Source: Acidovorax sp. FHTAMBA (GTDB lineage: Bacteria > Pseudomonadota > Gammaproteobacteria > Burkholderiales > Burkholderiaceae_C). Taken from it: DNA of 64,000 nt. Each line of letters starts with the position of its first letter. The stretch's first letter is position 1. The notes beneath the pieces were generated by a model. It was not told the origin of the DNA and did no database searches. It was given only the letters and a program-made list of their open reading frames with translations. The stretch is from NCBI RefSeq assembly GCF_038958875.1, contig NZ_CP152407.1, positions 3,665,501-3,729,500 of the forward strand, written 5' to 3'. Below, piece by piece: positions 7,644 to 16,720 of this stretch. The translations under genes were made by a program, and so were the position numbers.

Positions 7644-9115
7644 ACCGGGCCCATGGCCACACGCACAGCAAGCTGTCAGACGCCGAACTGGCGGCGATGC
7701 AGCACCATGCAGACCCGTTGGCAGACCAGACCCTTGAACGCATTCTGGGCGAATGGCCACAGGGCGATGTGGGCGTGGACGCACCGCAATGGGCACGCAT
7801 CGACACCGTGAACCGCCTTTTTGCGCAGTGGGAGGACAACGCCAGCCTGCAGGGCTGGACCGCCCAGGGCGATGGCGTGGATGCGGCGATGTCGCTGGCG
7901 CTGAACCACTATGTGCAGACTGCGCAGGTGCTGCCGCCCTGGGCCGACGCACGCAAGATCGAGCGCGCCGAGAAGCTGTTCATGGAGCACGGAGCGCTGT
8001 CGTGCATCCTGCTGTTTTGCGCCAGCCTGCCCGAGTGCTATGTGATTCCCGACCTCTCCAGCGTGCTGCACACATCCGGACAGCTCGAGCAGAACGCCGA
8101 GTACCGCATCCGGTCCACCGCGGCCATGATCTTTCCGGTGATGATGCACGGTGGCCTGGGCCAGCGCGGCGCGGGCGTGGCGCAGGTGCTCAAGGTCCGG
8201 CTGATCCACGCGACCATCCGCAACCTGATCCTGCGCGGAAGCCCGCAAAGCGCGCTGGCCCAAATGCTTGCGGGGGGCGACGGGACCATCGCGCCACAGG
8301 CACTACCGCGCCAACAGGGCCGCCAGGCGCTGTTTCAGACGCTGTACGCCCGGGGCTGGAACCTGCAGGCCAACGGCCTGCCCTGCAATCAGGAAGAGCT
8401 GGCCTACACCTTGCTCACCTTCGGGTATGTTTTCCTGCGCAGCCTGCGCCGCCTGGGCATCGGCTTGCCCCAGGCCGATGAAGAGGCCTATCTGCACGCC
8501 TGGAACGTGGTGGGGCATATCCTGGGTATCGAACGCGCGCTGATGGTCGAGACCATGGGCCAGGGCCAGGCCCTGATGGCACAGATGCAGGCCAGGGGCC
8601 GGGCCGCGCCCGTGGCGCCCGACCCGCGCCCTGCGCTGGGCCAGGCCCTGATGCACACCATGGAAAACTCCCTGCCCTGGCGGATCGTGAAGCCCTTCCC
8701 GCAACTCATGACGCGCTACCTGTGCGGTCGCGCCACAGCCAGCGACCTGGGGCTCACGCAGCCGGTGCCCTGGCGGTCCGCCGTGCTCTTCTGGGGCGTC
8801 TTGCTGGTGGCGCGCATCATCGACACCGTTGTGCGCTGGGTCAGGCCGCGTTTTTCGATCGTGCGGGCGCTCACGCGGGTGCTCGGCTATCACTTCATGA
8901 GCCGTGTGCTGATGAGCCAGACGCGCCCGCTGCAGCTTCCCACGGAGCTGCTCAACCAGGTGGACGATGTGGTGCACAGCTGGAGCGATGACCGCCATGC
9001 GCCAGGCTGGCTGAACAGGCTGGAAGACCGCCTGACCACCCGCGGCAGCTGGGGCATGGGCCTGGCAGGCAAGGCGCAGGTGACAAGCCCGGCACCAGCC
9101 CGCCCTTCCCCCTGA
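7640..9115 (+). CDS. Lcp/MpaB-like oxygenase (DUF2236, rubber-oxygenase fold)
   Basis: A 491-residue protein of the DUF2236/PF09995 family, which includes latex clearing protein (a b-type haem dioxygenase of polyisoprene) and MpaB. The conserved segment KVRLIHATIRN holds His190 at the position of the haem-ligating histidine. LPCNQEELAYTLLTFGYV is the other family signature. No signal peptide is seen; a hydrophobic stretch near residues 375-395 (SAVLFWGVLLVARIID) may touch the membrane. The start has a good GGGAGG site and overlaps the DUF422 stop. The pairing suggests joint action on an isoprenoid or lipid. The substrate is unknown. Confidence 0.82.
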   Translation: MNRAHGHTHSKLSDAELAAMQHHADPLADQTLERILGEWPQGDVGVDAPQWARIDTVNRLFAQWEDNASLQGWTAQGDGVDAAMSLALNHYVQTAQVLPPWADARKIERAEKLFMEHGALSCILLFCASLPECYVIPDLSSVLHTSGQLEQNAEYRIRSTAAMIFPVMMHGGLGQRGAGVAQVLKVRLIHATIRNLILRGSPQSALAQMLAGGDGTIAPQALPRQQGRQALFQTLYARGWNLQANGLPCNQEELAYTLLTFGYVFLRSLRRLGIGLPQADEEAYLHAWNVVGHILGIERALMVETMGQGQALMAQMQARGRAAPVAPDPRPALGQALMHTMENSLPWRIVKPFPQLMTRYLCGRATASDLGLTQPVPWRSAVLFWGVLLVARIIDTVVRWVRPRFSIVRALTRVLGYHFMSRVLMSQTRPLQLPTELLNQVDDVVHSWSDDRHAPGWLNRLEDRLTTRGSWGMGLAGKAQVTSPAPARPSP

Positions 9116-9126
9116 CTGTTGCTCCC

Positions 9127-10920
9127 ATGCCGATGTACGCACTGCTCTGCACTCTTCTGATGTCGGCCCGGCTTCGCTGGGGCAAGCGCTGCGGCGTGGC
9201 GACTGCACTGCTCTGCCTGGTACTGCCAACGGCACTGCCCTTGAATGCACACGCAGGCAAGCCCCTGGTGTTGCCACAGGACAGGCCGCATGTGAACGCC
9301 TGGGATGTCATCACGCTCAAGGCGGATGCCAGCTACAAGCTGTCGGTACAGGACATGCTGGAGCGCCTGGACGAGTTCGAGGCCCCCACTGCGCCCGACG
9401 GCTCGCTGGGCGTGCGCAAGGCCGCCATGTGGCTGCACATACCTCTCATCGCTCCCGAGCCACTGCGCATGCCGTGGATGGTGGACGTCGGCTACAGCTC
9501 GCTGCAGGCAGAGATTTATCTGGTCTCCGGCGGCCAGGTGGTGCAGCAGGTGAGCACCAGCCGGCCGGATGAATCGCCGCTGTCCAGCCGGACGCCCGCG
9601 ATGGCGTTTGAGCTGCAGCCCGGCCAGCCCTACGACCTCCTGATTCGGGTGCAGGCCACGGGGCCGCTCATCCTGCCCATCACCCTCGGCGAGATGCCCT
9701 ACCAGTTGAACCAGGCCCTGCGCGAGCAGATGCTGCAGGGCGTGCTCAACGGGGTGGCGCTCTGCCTTCTGGTGTACAGCCTCTTTCAGTGGGCCACGCA
9801 GCGGGACCGCATGTTCGGCTTCTATGCACTGGTCGTGGTGGGCAGTGCGGGGTTTTCGCTGCAGGTCTTCGGCACGGGGGAACAGTTTCTGTGGACCGGC
9901 AACCTGTGGCTGCACCGCTACGCCGGCCCGTTGGCGGGGCTGGTGGCACTCGCGGGCTCCTTCCTCTTCCTGGGCCACATCCTGGCAGGCAACGCGCCGC
10001 GCAGCCTCTATGCACGGGCCATGCGCGCGGGTGCGGCAGTCACCACGCTGGTCTGCGTGGCGCTGGCGGTGGGCGTGTTGAGCGTGCCCGCGGCCATTGC
10101 CTTCATGAGCCTGGCAGGGCCGCTGCCGTCGCTGATCAGCCTGCCCCCGGCCATCCGGCGGGTGCGCCAGAACGACCCGATTGGCGCCACCTTGCTGGTG
10201 GCCTGGATCGTGTATGGCATCGCCGCGGGGGTCTTCGTATTCCTTGTCGCGGGCTGGTTGCCGGCGAACTTCTGGACGCTGCACGCGTTCCAGTTTGGCG
10301 CCACGGTGGACATGCTGCTGTTTCTGCGGGTACTGGCCCTGCGCGCGCAGGCCGTGCGGATCGAGGCACAGGAGGCCATCCGCGAGCGGGACATCATGCA
10401 TTCGCTGGCCCACAGCGATCCGCTCACCGGCCTGTATAACCGCCGCGGCCTGCAGCATGCCTTGCAGATCGCTTTGACGACCGCATCCCCCCGCAGCCTG
10501 GTGGCGGTGTACCTGATGGATCTGGACGGCTTCAAGCCGGTCAATGACTCGTATGGCCACGATGTGGGAGACGATCTGCTGGTGGCCGTGGGCCACAGGC
10601 TGCAAGCCAATGTGCGCCACGACACCGACGTGGTCGCCCGACTGGGCGGGGATGAGTTCATCATCATGGCCCGCAACCTGGAGACGCCCGAGGCGGCGCA
10701 GGAGCTCGGCCGTTCTTTGCTGCGTGCCTTCGATACGCCGTTTGCGCTCAGCCATCTGCGCCTGAAGGTGGGGCTGACCATCGGCTACGCGCTGGCACCG
10801 CTCGACACGGACGACGCCCAGGCACTGATCCGGTTGGCCGATGCCGCCATGTACGCCGGCAAGCAAAGCGGCAAACACTCCGTGCGGCGCAACAGTGGTG
10901 AGCTCGCGCTTTCGTCCTGA
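9127..10920 (+). CDS. Membrane diguanylate cyclase, 7TMR-DISM + GGDEF (first of a tandem pair)
   Basis: A 597-residue receptor cyclase. It has a signal peptide (to about residue 44), a periplasmic 7TMR-DISMED2-type sensor domain (about 45-180), seven membrane segments (about 190-400) and a cytosolic GGDEF domain (about 430-590) with intact RLGGDEF. It should make cyclic di-GMP in response to a periplasmic ligand. The residues before GGDEF read RHDTD-x5-GGDEF, one residue longer than the usual RxxD-x5 inhibitory site, so product feedback may be altered. A later Met (residue 12) is a possible start. It follows the oxygenase gene by 11 bp and is followed by a paralogue of identical length. Confidence 0.88.
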   Translation: MPMYALLCTLLMSARLRWGKRCGVATALLCLVLPTALPLNAHAGKPLVLPQDRPHVNAWDVITLKADASYKLSVQDMLERLDEFEAPTAPDGSLGVRKAAMWLHIPLIAPEPLRMPWMVDVGYSSLQAEIYLVSGGQVVQQVSTSRPDESPLSSRTPAMAFELQPGQPYDLLIRVQATGPLILPITLGEMPYQLNQALREQMLQGVLNGVALCLLVYSLFQWATQRDRMFGFYALVVVGSAGFSLQVFGTGEQFLWTGNLWLHRYAGPLAGLVALAGSFLFLGHILAGNAPRSLYARAMRAGAAVTTLVCVALAVGVLSVPAAIAFMSLAGPLPSLISLPPAIRRVRQNDPIGATLLVAWIVYGIAAGVFVFLVAGWLPANFWTLHAFQFGATVDMLLFLRVLALRAQAVRIEAQEAIRERDIMHSLAHSDPLTGLYNRRGLQHALQIALTTASPRSLVAVYLMDLDGFKPVNDSYGHDVGDDLLVAVGHRLQANVRHDTDVVARLGGDEFIIMARNLETPEAAQELGRSLLRAFDTPFALSHLRLKVGLTIGYALAPLDTDDAQALIRLADAAMYAGKQSGKHSVRRNSGELALSS

Positions 10921-10933
10921 GAGAATTTCCGCA

Positions 10934-12727
10934 ATGCGTACCACCTGCCCCCCACCGCTGCAGAGATGGTCCGCGCTGGTCATCCGATGGGCGGCAGCAT
11001 GCCTGGTGTGGCTGGTGGTGCTGACTGCAGGCGCCGATGCCAGGGCTGCCGGCAACCCGCTGGTGCTGCGCGATGACATGCCGACCATCGAGGCATGGTC
11101 AGCCGTGTCCATCCTCCCGGACCCGTCGCGCACGCTGTCGGTGCAGGACATGCTGGCGCGGTCGGCCGCGTTTGTGCGGCCGCCTGGCACCGACGGCACG
11201 CTGGGCGTACAGGCCGACCCCATGTGGCTGCGCATTCCCGTCTCTGTTTCGACAACGTCGGACGGCATCTGGGTGCTGGACATCGACTACCCGGTTCTGA
11301 ACCGGGTCGAGATCTATCTGACCGCCAACGGCCAGGTGCTGCGGCAAGCCACCCTGGGCAGCCTGCAGCCGTTCTCCCAGCGCCCGTTGCTCAGCCGGTC
11401 GCATTCCCTGGGGATGCAGCTGCGGCCGGGGCAAAGCTACGACTTGCTGTTGCGCATCGAGACGCGCGGCGCGATGGTGCTGCCCATCACGCTGAACAAG
11501 CCAACCGCCTGGCACAGCCGAGCCCTGAACGAGCAGATGCTGCAGGGGATCCTGACGGGCTTGGCGCTTTGCCTGCTCATTTACAGCCTGGCACAGTGGG
11601 TCAACCTGCGCGACGTGCTGTTCATACAGTACGCACTGTTGCTGATGGGCAGCCTTTTGTTCTCGCTCCACCTGTTCGGGCTGGGCACGCAATACCTTTG
11701 GCGCGACAACCCGTGGATGGAAAGCCATGCAGCCGGCCTGTCTGCCCTGATGGCAACCTGCGGCTCGTTCCTGTTCATCAGCCAGGCCCTGGCCGGGCAC
11801 CGCCCCAGGAGCCTGCTGCTGCGGACCATGCGCGGCGGAGCCATCCTGTGCGCAGTGCTGGGGCTGGCGTATGCCCTCGACCTCCTGAGTACCCGCGCCA
11901 TTACCGGCGTGGTCAGCATCCTGGGGCTGGTGCCGGCGCTGATGGGCATACCCGGGGCGGTGCGGCGTGCACGCCAGGGCGATCCGGTGGGCACCAGCCT
12001 GCTGCTGGCATGGCTGGTCTACTTTGTGGCGACGGCGACGGTCATCGGTGTGATCCGGGGCTGGGTGCCCGTGAATTTCTGGACCCTCCACTCCTTCCAG
12101 TTTGGCGCCACGCTGGACATGCTCCTGTTCATGCGTGTGCTGGGCCTGCGCACCAAGGCGCTGCGCCTGGAGGCACTGGATGCCAACCGCGAGCGCGATG
12201 TCATGCGTTCTTTGGCGCATACCGACCCCCTGACCGGCCTGCCCAACCGCCGCGGCCTCAACATTTCCCTGGCCTCGGCACTGGCACGTTGCGGTCCTGA
12301 CAAGCTGCTGGCGGTCTACGTGATGGATCTCGACGGTTTCAAGCCGGTCAACGACCGGCACGGTCACGATGTGGGCGACGAGCTTCTGATCGCAGTGACC
12401 CGCCGCCTTCAAAGCCATGTGCGCCAGTCCGATGTAGTCGCCCGCCTGGGGGGCGATGAATTCGTGGTGATGACGGGGCAGCTCAGCAGCGCACAGCAGG
12501 CCCAGGAGCTGGGATACAAGCTGCTGGATGCGTTCCGTACGCCCTTCTCGCTGGGCAACCTGCAGGTGCAGGTGGGGCTGACGATCGGCTACGCGATCGC
12601 GCCGGACGACAGCAACGATGCACTGGGCCTGCTCAAGCTGGCCGACGCTGCCATGTACAGCGGCAAGCAGGGCGGCAAGTTCTGCCTGCGCCGCAACACC
12701 GGCGATCTGGCACTGTCATCGGCCTGA
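10934..12727 (+). CDS. Membrane diguanylate cyclase, 7TMR-DISM + GGDEF (second of a tandem pair)
   Basis: A 597-residue paralogue of the preceding gene with the same order: signal peptide (about 38 residues), DISMED2 sensor, 7TM block and GGDEF. The catalytic RLGGDEF is intact. Unlike its twin, it has a canonical inhibitory site, RQSD five residues before GGDEF. The strongest likeness between the two is in the 7TM end (GWxPxNFWTLHxFQFGAT) and the GGDEF domain; the sensor domain has diverged more. It starts 13 bp after the upstream stop. The pair looks like a local duplication that split ligand or feedback behaviour. Confidence 0.88.
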   Translation: MRTTCPPPLQRWSALVIRWAAACLVWLVVLTAGADARAAGNPLVLRDDMPTIEAWSAVSILPDPSRTLSVQDMLARSAAFVRPPGTDGTLGVQADPMWLRIPVSVSTTSDGIWVLDIDYPVLNRVEIYLTANGQVLRQATLGSLQPFSQRPLLSRSHSLGMQLRPGQSYDLLLRIETRGAMVLPITLNKPTAWHSRALNEQMLQGILTGLALCLLIYSLAQWVNLRDVLFIQYALLLMGSLLFSLHLFGLGTQYLWRDNPWMESHAAGLSALMATCGSFLFISQALAGHRPRSLLLRTMRGGAILCAVLGLAYALDLLSTRAITGVVSILGLVPALMGIPGAVRRARQGDPVGTSLLLAWLVYFVATATVIGVIRGWVPVNFWTLHSFQFGATLDMLLFMRVLGLRTKALRLEALDANRERDVMRSLAHTDPLTGLPNRRGLNISLASALARCGPDKLLAVYVMDLDGFKPVNDRHGHDVGDELLIAVTRRLQSHVRQSDVVARLGGDEFVVMTGQLSSAQQAQELGYKLLDAFRTPFSLGNLQVQVGLTIGYAIAPDDSNDALGLLKLADAAMYSGKQGGKFCLRRNTGDLALSSA

Positions 12728-12829
12728 GGCCCCGAGTCTGCGCCCGTCCTACCTGGCCATTTCGAACTGGTCAAACGCCCCGGCTTCCGGTACACACGGG
12801 GCTTCGCGTTCACCCGAGGATCGTTCGCC

Positions 12830-14314
12830 ATGGCCCACCGCAAAAGCCCCGCCCGCATTGCCAAGGACGCCCGCATTGCGCGCTTGCGGGCATTGGCCAC
12901 CCAACAGGCCGCACAGAACGCGACGGGCGCAGCCCTGACCTGGGACGCCGTGGCGGCGCTGGAGGCCCGACTGGTGGGCCGCATCGTGCTGCCCACCAGC
13001 CCCGACTACGACACGGCCCGGCGGGAATCCAACCCTGCGTTCCAGGCGTACCCCGAGATCATCGTGTACTGCGCGTGCGAGCACGATGTGCTCGAATGCC
13101 TGGCCGTGGCCCGTGCCTTCAACGTGTGGGTGGCCGTGCGCTGCGGCGGCCACAGCACGGCCGGCTACTCGGTCAACAGCGGCATGGTGATTGACCTGAG
13201 CGACATGAAAGGCGTGGTGCTCGACCGCCCCCGCGAATGCGTGCATGTGCTGCCGGGCACCGATTTCGACCATTTCAACGGCGCCATGAACCACACCGGC
13301 TGGCATGTTCCCACCGGGGCCTGTGGCAGCGTGTGCGTGGGAGGCTTCGTGCAGGGCGGCGGCTATGGCTATACCTCGCGGGCCTTCGGCATCCAGAGTG
13401 ATCTGGTGGAATCGTTACGGGTGGCGCTGGCCGACGGCAGCATCGTCACGGCCAGCGCGCAGGAAAATCCGGGGCTCTACTGGGCCATGCGGGGCGGCAC
13501 CGGCGGCAATTTTGGCGTGATGCTGCAGGTCACCTACCACATGCACCGGCTGGAACAGGTATGGGCCTGGTCCATCAGCTGGGATGCCGCACACGCCGCC
13601 GAGGCTCTGACCACCCTGCAGGCCCGCTACATGCGAACCGGCGCCCCGGATGCGCTGGGCTACATGATGAACCTCGGATTTCAGGGCGGGCAGCCGGTCT
13701 ACATGGTGCAGGGCATGCTCTGCGGCACGCGCGATGCGGGCCTGAAAGCCATCGCAGAACTGTTGGCGATCCCTGGCGCGCAACTGCTGGTGGACCGGTC
13801 GGGAACCTACCCGGACATGAACCTCTGGCTGGAAGACCATCCCTACACCTTGCCAGACGGGCTGCCCGAGCACGTGGCAGAAACCAAGGCCTGCGGCTAC
13901 ATCAGCACGCCGCTGTCAAAGGCCGACTGGCAACGCATCATCGACTACTTCAAGACCTCGCCCAACCCCTGGTCGCTGGCCTATCTGGAACCCTATGGCG
14001 GCGCCATCAACCGCTATCCAGAGGCCGGCAGCGCTTTCATCCACCGCCATGTGGATGCGAACCTCGTGGCGGACGTGTTCTGGACCGATGACACGGAGCG
14101 AGCCCGGATGGAAGCCTGGCTCGACGGGTTCATGAACCTGGTCAGGCCCTTCCTGAACGGACATGTGTACCAGAACTACCCGGACGCACGCCTTGAGGAC
14201 TTCGCCCACGCCTACTGGGGCCCGGCCTACCCGCAACTCCAGCAGGTCAAGGCGCAGTACGACCCCGGGAATTTTTTCCACTTCCAGCAAAGCATCCGCC
14301 TGCCAGGCCCGTAG
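12830..14314 (+). CDS. Bicovalent-FAD oxidase of the berberine-bridge-enzyme type
   Basis: A 494-residue PCMH/FAD-binding oxidoreductase. CGGHS carries His108 and GACGSVCVGG carries Cys165, the two positions that attach the 8-alpha and 6 carbons of FAD in berberine bridge-like enzymes. GGGYGYTS and MRGGTGGNFGV follow in the FAD domain. The C-terminal BBE segment (YQNYPDARLEDFAHAYWG, then DPGNFFHFQQSI) is complete. There is no signal peptide. Such enzymes oxidise carbohydrates, alcohols or aromatic alkaloid-like compounds with O2, and the substrate here is unknown. The gene is monocistronic and convergent with the PAS-GGDEF gene. Confidence 0.88.
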   Translation: MAHRKSPARIAKDARIARLRALATQQAAQNATGAALTWDAVAALEARLVGRIVLPTSPDYDTARRESNPAFQAYPEIIVYCACEHDVLECLAVARAFNVWVAVRCGGHSTAGYSVNSGMVIDLSDMKGVVLDRPRECVHVLPGTDFDHFNGAMNHTGWHVPTGACGSVCVGGFVQGGGYGYTSRAFGIQSDLVESLRVALADGSIVTASAQENPGLYWAMRGGTGGNFGVMLQVTYHMHRLEQVWAWSISWDAAHAAEALTTLQARYMRTGAPDALGYMMNLGFQGGQPVYMVQGMLCGTRDAGLKAIAELLAIPGAQLLVDRSGTYPDMNLWLEDHPYTLPDGLPEHVAETKACGYISTPLSKADWQRIIDYFKTSPNPWSLAYLEPYGGAINRYPEAGSAFIHRHVDANLVADVFWTDDTERARMEAWLDGFMNLVRPFLNGHVYQNYPDARLEDFAHAYWGPAYPQLQQVKAQYDPGNFFHFQQSIRLPGP

Positions 14315-14332
14315 AGCCACGCGACAAAACGT

Positions 14333-14353
14333 GCAGCGGGAACAGGCCGCTGC
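14333..14353. terminator. Hairpin between convergent genes (no T-run)
   Basis: A perfect 7-bp stem, GCAGCGG/CCGCTGC with a 7-base loop, lies between the convergent stops at 14314 and 14359. There is no T-tract, as at 3449-3466. Confidence 0.35.
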
Positions 14354-14358
14354 CGCTG

Positions 14359-15690
14359 TCAGGACGTGGCCGCCTCCGCGTAATGGAGCCTGCCCTTGCC
14401 GGCCCGCTTGGCCGAATACATGGCCTGGTCAGCCCGGTTCATCAGGGCATCGATATCGCCCTCCAGCGGCGGATGCATGGCCACGCCAATGCTGGCGCCG
14501 ATGTACAGGTCGCGCCCTTCTACCGCCATGGGTTGGTGCAGGGCCTCGATGATGCGATGGCCGATGGTATCGGTCACATCACGCGTGACCTCGCGGTCGA
14601 GCATGACCAGGAATTCATCGCCCCCCAGCCGCGCCATCGTGTCGCCCGCGCGCACCGTGCTGGCAATGCGCTGGGCCACGATTCGCAGTACCTCATCACC
14701 GGCGCGGTGGCCCTCGGCATCGTTCACGCCCTTGAAACCATCCAGGTCGATGAACAGCAGCGCCACCGACCCGGCACTGCTTCGCACCTGCGCCAGGGAC
14801 TGCTCCAGCCGACTCTGAAAAGCCGCGCGATTGAGCAGGCCGGTGAGTGAATCGTGGTTGGCCAGGTAATGCTGCTGGCGGGCGATCTGGATCTTGGCCG
14901 AGACATCCTGGACAAGCGCCATGATCGATGTGACCTGTCCTTGCGCATCGGTCAGCGCGGAGTTGAACCACTCGCAGTGCACCTCGCTGCCGTCGTCGCG
15001 CACAAAGCAGGTCTCGGCGCGGTTCTGCGACTCCTGCCCGGACTGCAGACGCTGCAACGCGTGGTGAAGTCCCTCATCCTGGGAGGAGCGTGCCATCAGC
15101 TCGGTGAGCAGACGCCCCTCCAGGCCCGCGACATGGAGCCAACCCATAAGCTGCACGGCGCGCTGCGAACAGTGCAGAAGCCGCAGGTTGTGATCCATCT
15201 CCAGCACCGCGAGGGGGCTGTTTTCCATGTGCGAGGACAGGCGCTGGTTGGCCGCGCGCAGCGCATTCATGGTGACCTGCAGTTCGTGCACGTCAAGGGC
15301 CGTGGTGATGAAGCCCTCCACCATGCCCTGCGGGTTCTGCCATGGGGTCAGGCAGATGGTGCGCCATTCGTCCACGCCGTAGGGTGTGCGCAAAAGGCGC
15401 TGGTATTGCACGCGTTCGCCCTGCAGCACGCGCTCCACAAAGGGCATGAAGCGCGCGCAGTCGGACTCGCCATACACCTGGACCAGCGTTTTGCCAATCA
15501 GCTGCTCTGGGACGGTGCCAAACCACCGGGCGTATTCGTCGTTGACATAAATCATGACGAGGCTGCGGTCGATGACGGCCATGGTGGCGCCCGCGCTGCG
15601 TGTGATCACATCCAGCAACTCCGCCTTGGACCAGGAACCCTGGAGAGCGGCCGTGGGGGGCTGGGACAACTCAGGCTCGTGTTGCATCAT
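14359..15690 (-). CDS. PAS-PAS-GGDEF diguanylate cyclase
   Basis: A 443-residue soluble sensor: PAS 1 (about 25-140, VIDRSLVMIYVNDEYARWFG), PAS 2 (about 150-270, with a PAC-like tail) and GGDEF (about 275-440) with RLGGDEF and a canonical RAGD inhibitory site five residues before it. It should make cyclic di-GMP under control of a small ligand or redox cue sensed by the PAS domains. No EAL domain is present. There are no membrane segments. It begins with ATGATG; the second Met is an equally possible start. It is transcribed away from mipA, with a 177-bp gap that must contain its promoter. Confidence 0.88.
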   Translation of the reverse strand: MMQHEPELSQPPTAALQGSWSKAELLDVITRSAGATMAVIDRSLVMIYVNDEYARWFGTVPEQLIGKTLVQVYGESDCARFMPFVERVLQGERVQYQRLLRTPYGVDEWRTICLTPWQNPQGMVEGFITTALDVHELQVTMNALRAANQRLSSHMENSPLAVLEMDHNLRLLHCSQRAVQLMGWLHVAGLEGRLLTELMARSSQDEGLHHALQRLQSGQESQNRAETCFVRDDGSEVHCEWFNSALTDAQGQVTSIMALVQDVSAKIQIARQQHYLANHDSLTGLLNRAAFQSRLEQSLAQVRSSAGSVALLFIDLDGFKGVNDAEGHRAGDEVLRIVAQRIASTVRAGDTMARLGGDEFLVMLDREVTRDVTDTIGHRIIEALHQPMAVEGRDLYIGASIGVAMHPPLEGDIDALMNRADQAMYSAKRAGKGRLHYAEAATS

Positions 15691-15867
15691 GCGGCGAAGG
15701 CCCCGGCGGGGAAAGAGTCATGACAAGAGAGGCCATCCCGCGCTCTGCCCCTGCGGAGGTGGCGGCGTTTGCGTTGCCCTGCTACGGGCAACAACCTGCC
15801 CGCGCCAGCTTATCACTTTCAGCCGCTGCCCACCCCGCGTGGCCGCACGGCCCCCTGGCGAAAAAAT

Positions 15868-16710
15868 TCAGCGGCAGCAGCGGTACGCCAGACCGACGGA
15901 CACGGAGTACCCCGTGGGTTCCAACGTCAGCGGACTGCGCCGAGCGTCGCCCTGAAGCTGCGATACACGTGCCCCGGCCAGCACCACCCAGTGTCGACTG
16001 AGGGCCGACATGACTTCAAACCCCGCGTCCACGCTGTACAGCCCCGCGCGGGGGTCAAACGCAGGCAACGCGCCGGATCCACCGGCAGGCACGCCAAAGT
16101 GGCCGCGCAGGTAGGTGTGGTCCCCAAAGCTCGCACCCGCGCTGAAACTCACTTTGGTCTGCTCGGTCACGGGCCAGGTGTAACCCACGCTGGTGGACAA
16201 CTGCGCGCCACCGTCACGGCCCAGTATGTCCTGGGAGAGCCCCGCTCCCACCGACCACCGTGGCGTCAGCGCGTAACCGGCACTCAACCTGGCGCGCAAC
16301 GTGGACCGGACCGAGGGCAAGCCCACGAGGATCGGCGCATCGGAGCCATCACGACCGTTGTCAATGCGCAGCGACGCACTGAGGCGGAACTGGTCTCCCT
16401 GCGCCAGGGTGGCACTCGCACCGGATTCGCGCGGACCCAGACCATGCCCCATGAACGCACTCCCCCGTGACGTGCTGATCCGGAAACGCCCATACTCGAT
16501 GGCCCAGGCAGGCCGAAGGCGCGTCTTGCGGCCATCGCCCCCGGCGTAGTCCGGGCTGGAACTGGCGATCGCGCCGAGTGCATAGTTGAACGCCGGTTTG
16601 GCCGGCGCCGCAGCCTCGGGGGATTCTTCCGAGTGTGCTGCGGGCGACGCCCACCAGCAGGCCAGCGCCAGGGCGCAGGAAACGGACCAACGGGGGGCTG
16701 AACGGTTCAT
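15868..16710 (-). CDS. MipA/OmpV family outer membrane protein
   Basis: A 280-residue protein with a signal peptide (to about residue 26) and alternating beta-strand sequence typical of the MipA/OmpV barrel (FNYALGAIASSSPDYAGGDG, then SVGAGLSQDILGRDGGAQ). MipA scaffolds murein enzymes in E. coli, but many relatives simply form outer membrane barrels, so the role is open. The C-terminus reads GLAYRCCR, without the terminal aromatic residue that usually guides BAM-dependent insertion. It starts 10 bp after uppP on the same strand, so it is probably co-transcribed with a cell-envelope gene. Confidence 0.82.
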   Translation of the reverse strand: MNRSAPRWSVSCALALACWWASPAAHSEESPEAAAPAKPAFNYALGAIASSSPDYAGGDGRKTRLRPAWAIEYGRFRISTSRGSAFMGHGLGPRESGASATLAQGDQFRLSASLRIDNGRDGSDAPILVGLPSVRSTLRARLSAGYALTPRWSVGAGLSQDILGRDGGAQLSTSVGYTWPVTEQTKVSFSAGASFGDHTYLRGHFGVPAGGSGALPAFDPRAGLYSVDAGFEVMSALSRHWVVLAGARVSQLQGDARRSPLTLEPTGYSVSVGLAYRCCR

Positions 16711-16720
16711 GGCTGGATTA

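Noticed and set aside
8890..11283. Long minus-strand frame opposite the oxygenase and cyclase genes
   Set aside because: The plus-strand proteins here have clear domains; the antisense product has low-complexity Gln/His-rich sequence and no family signature.
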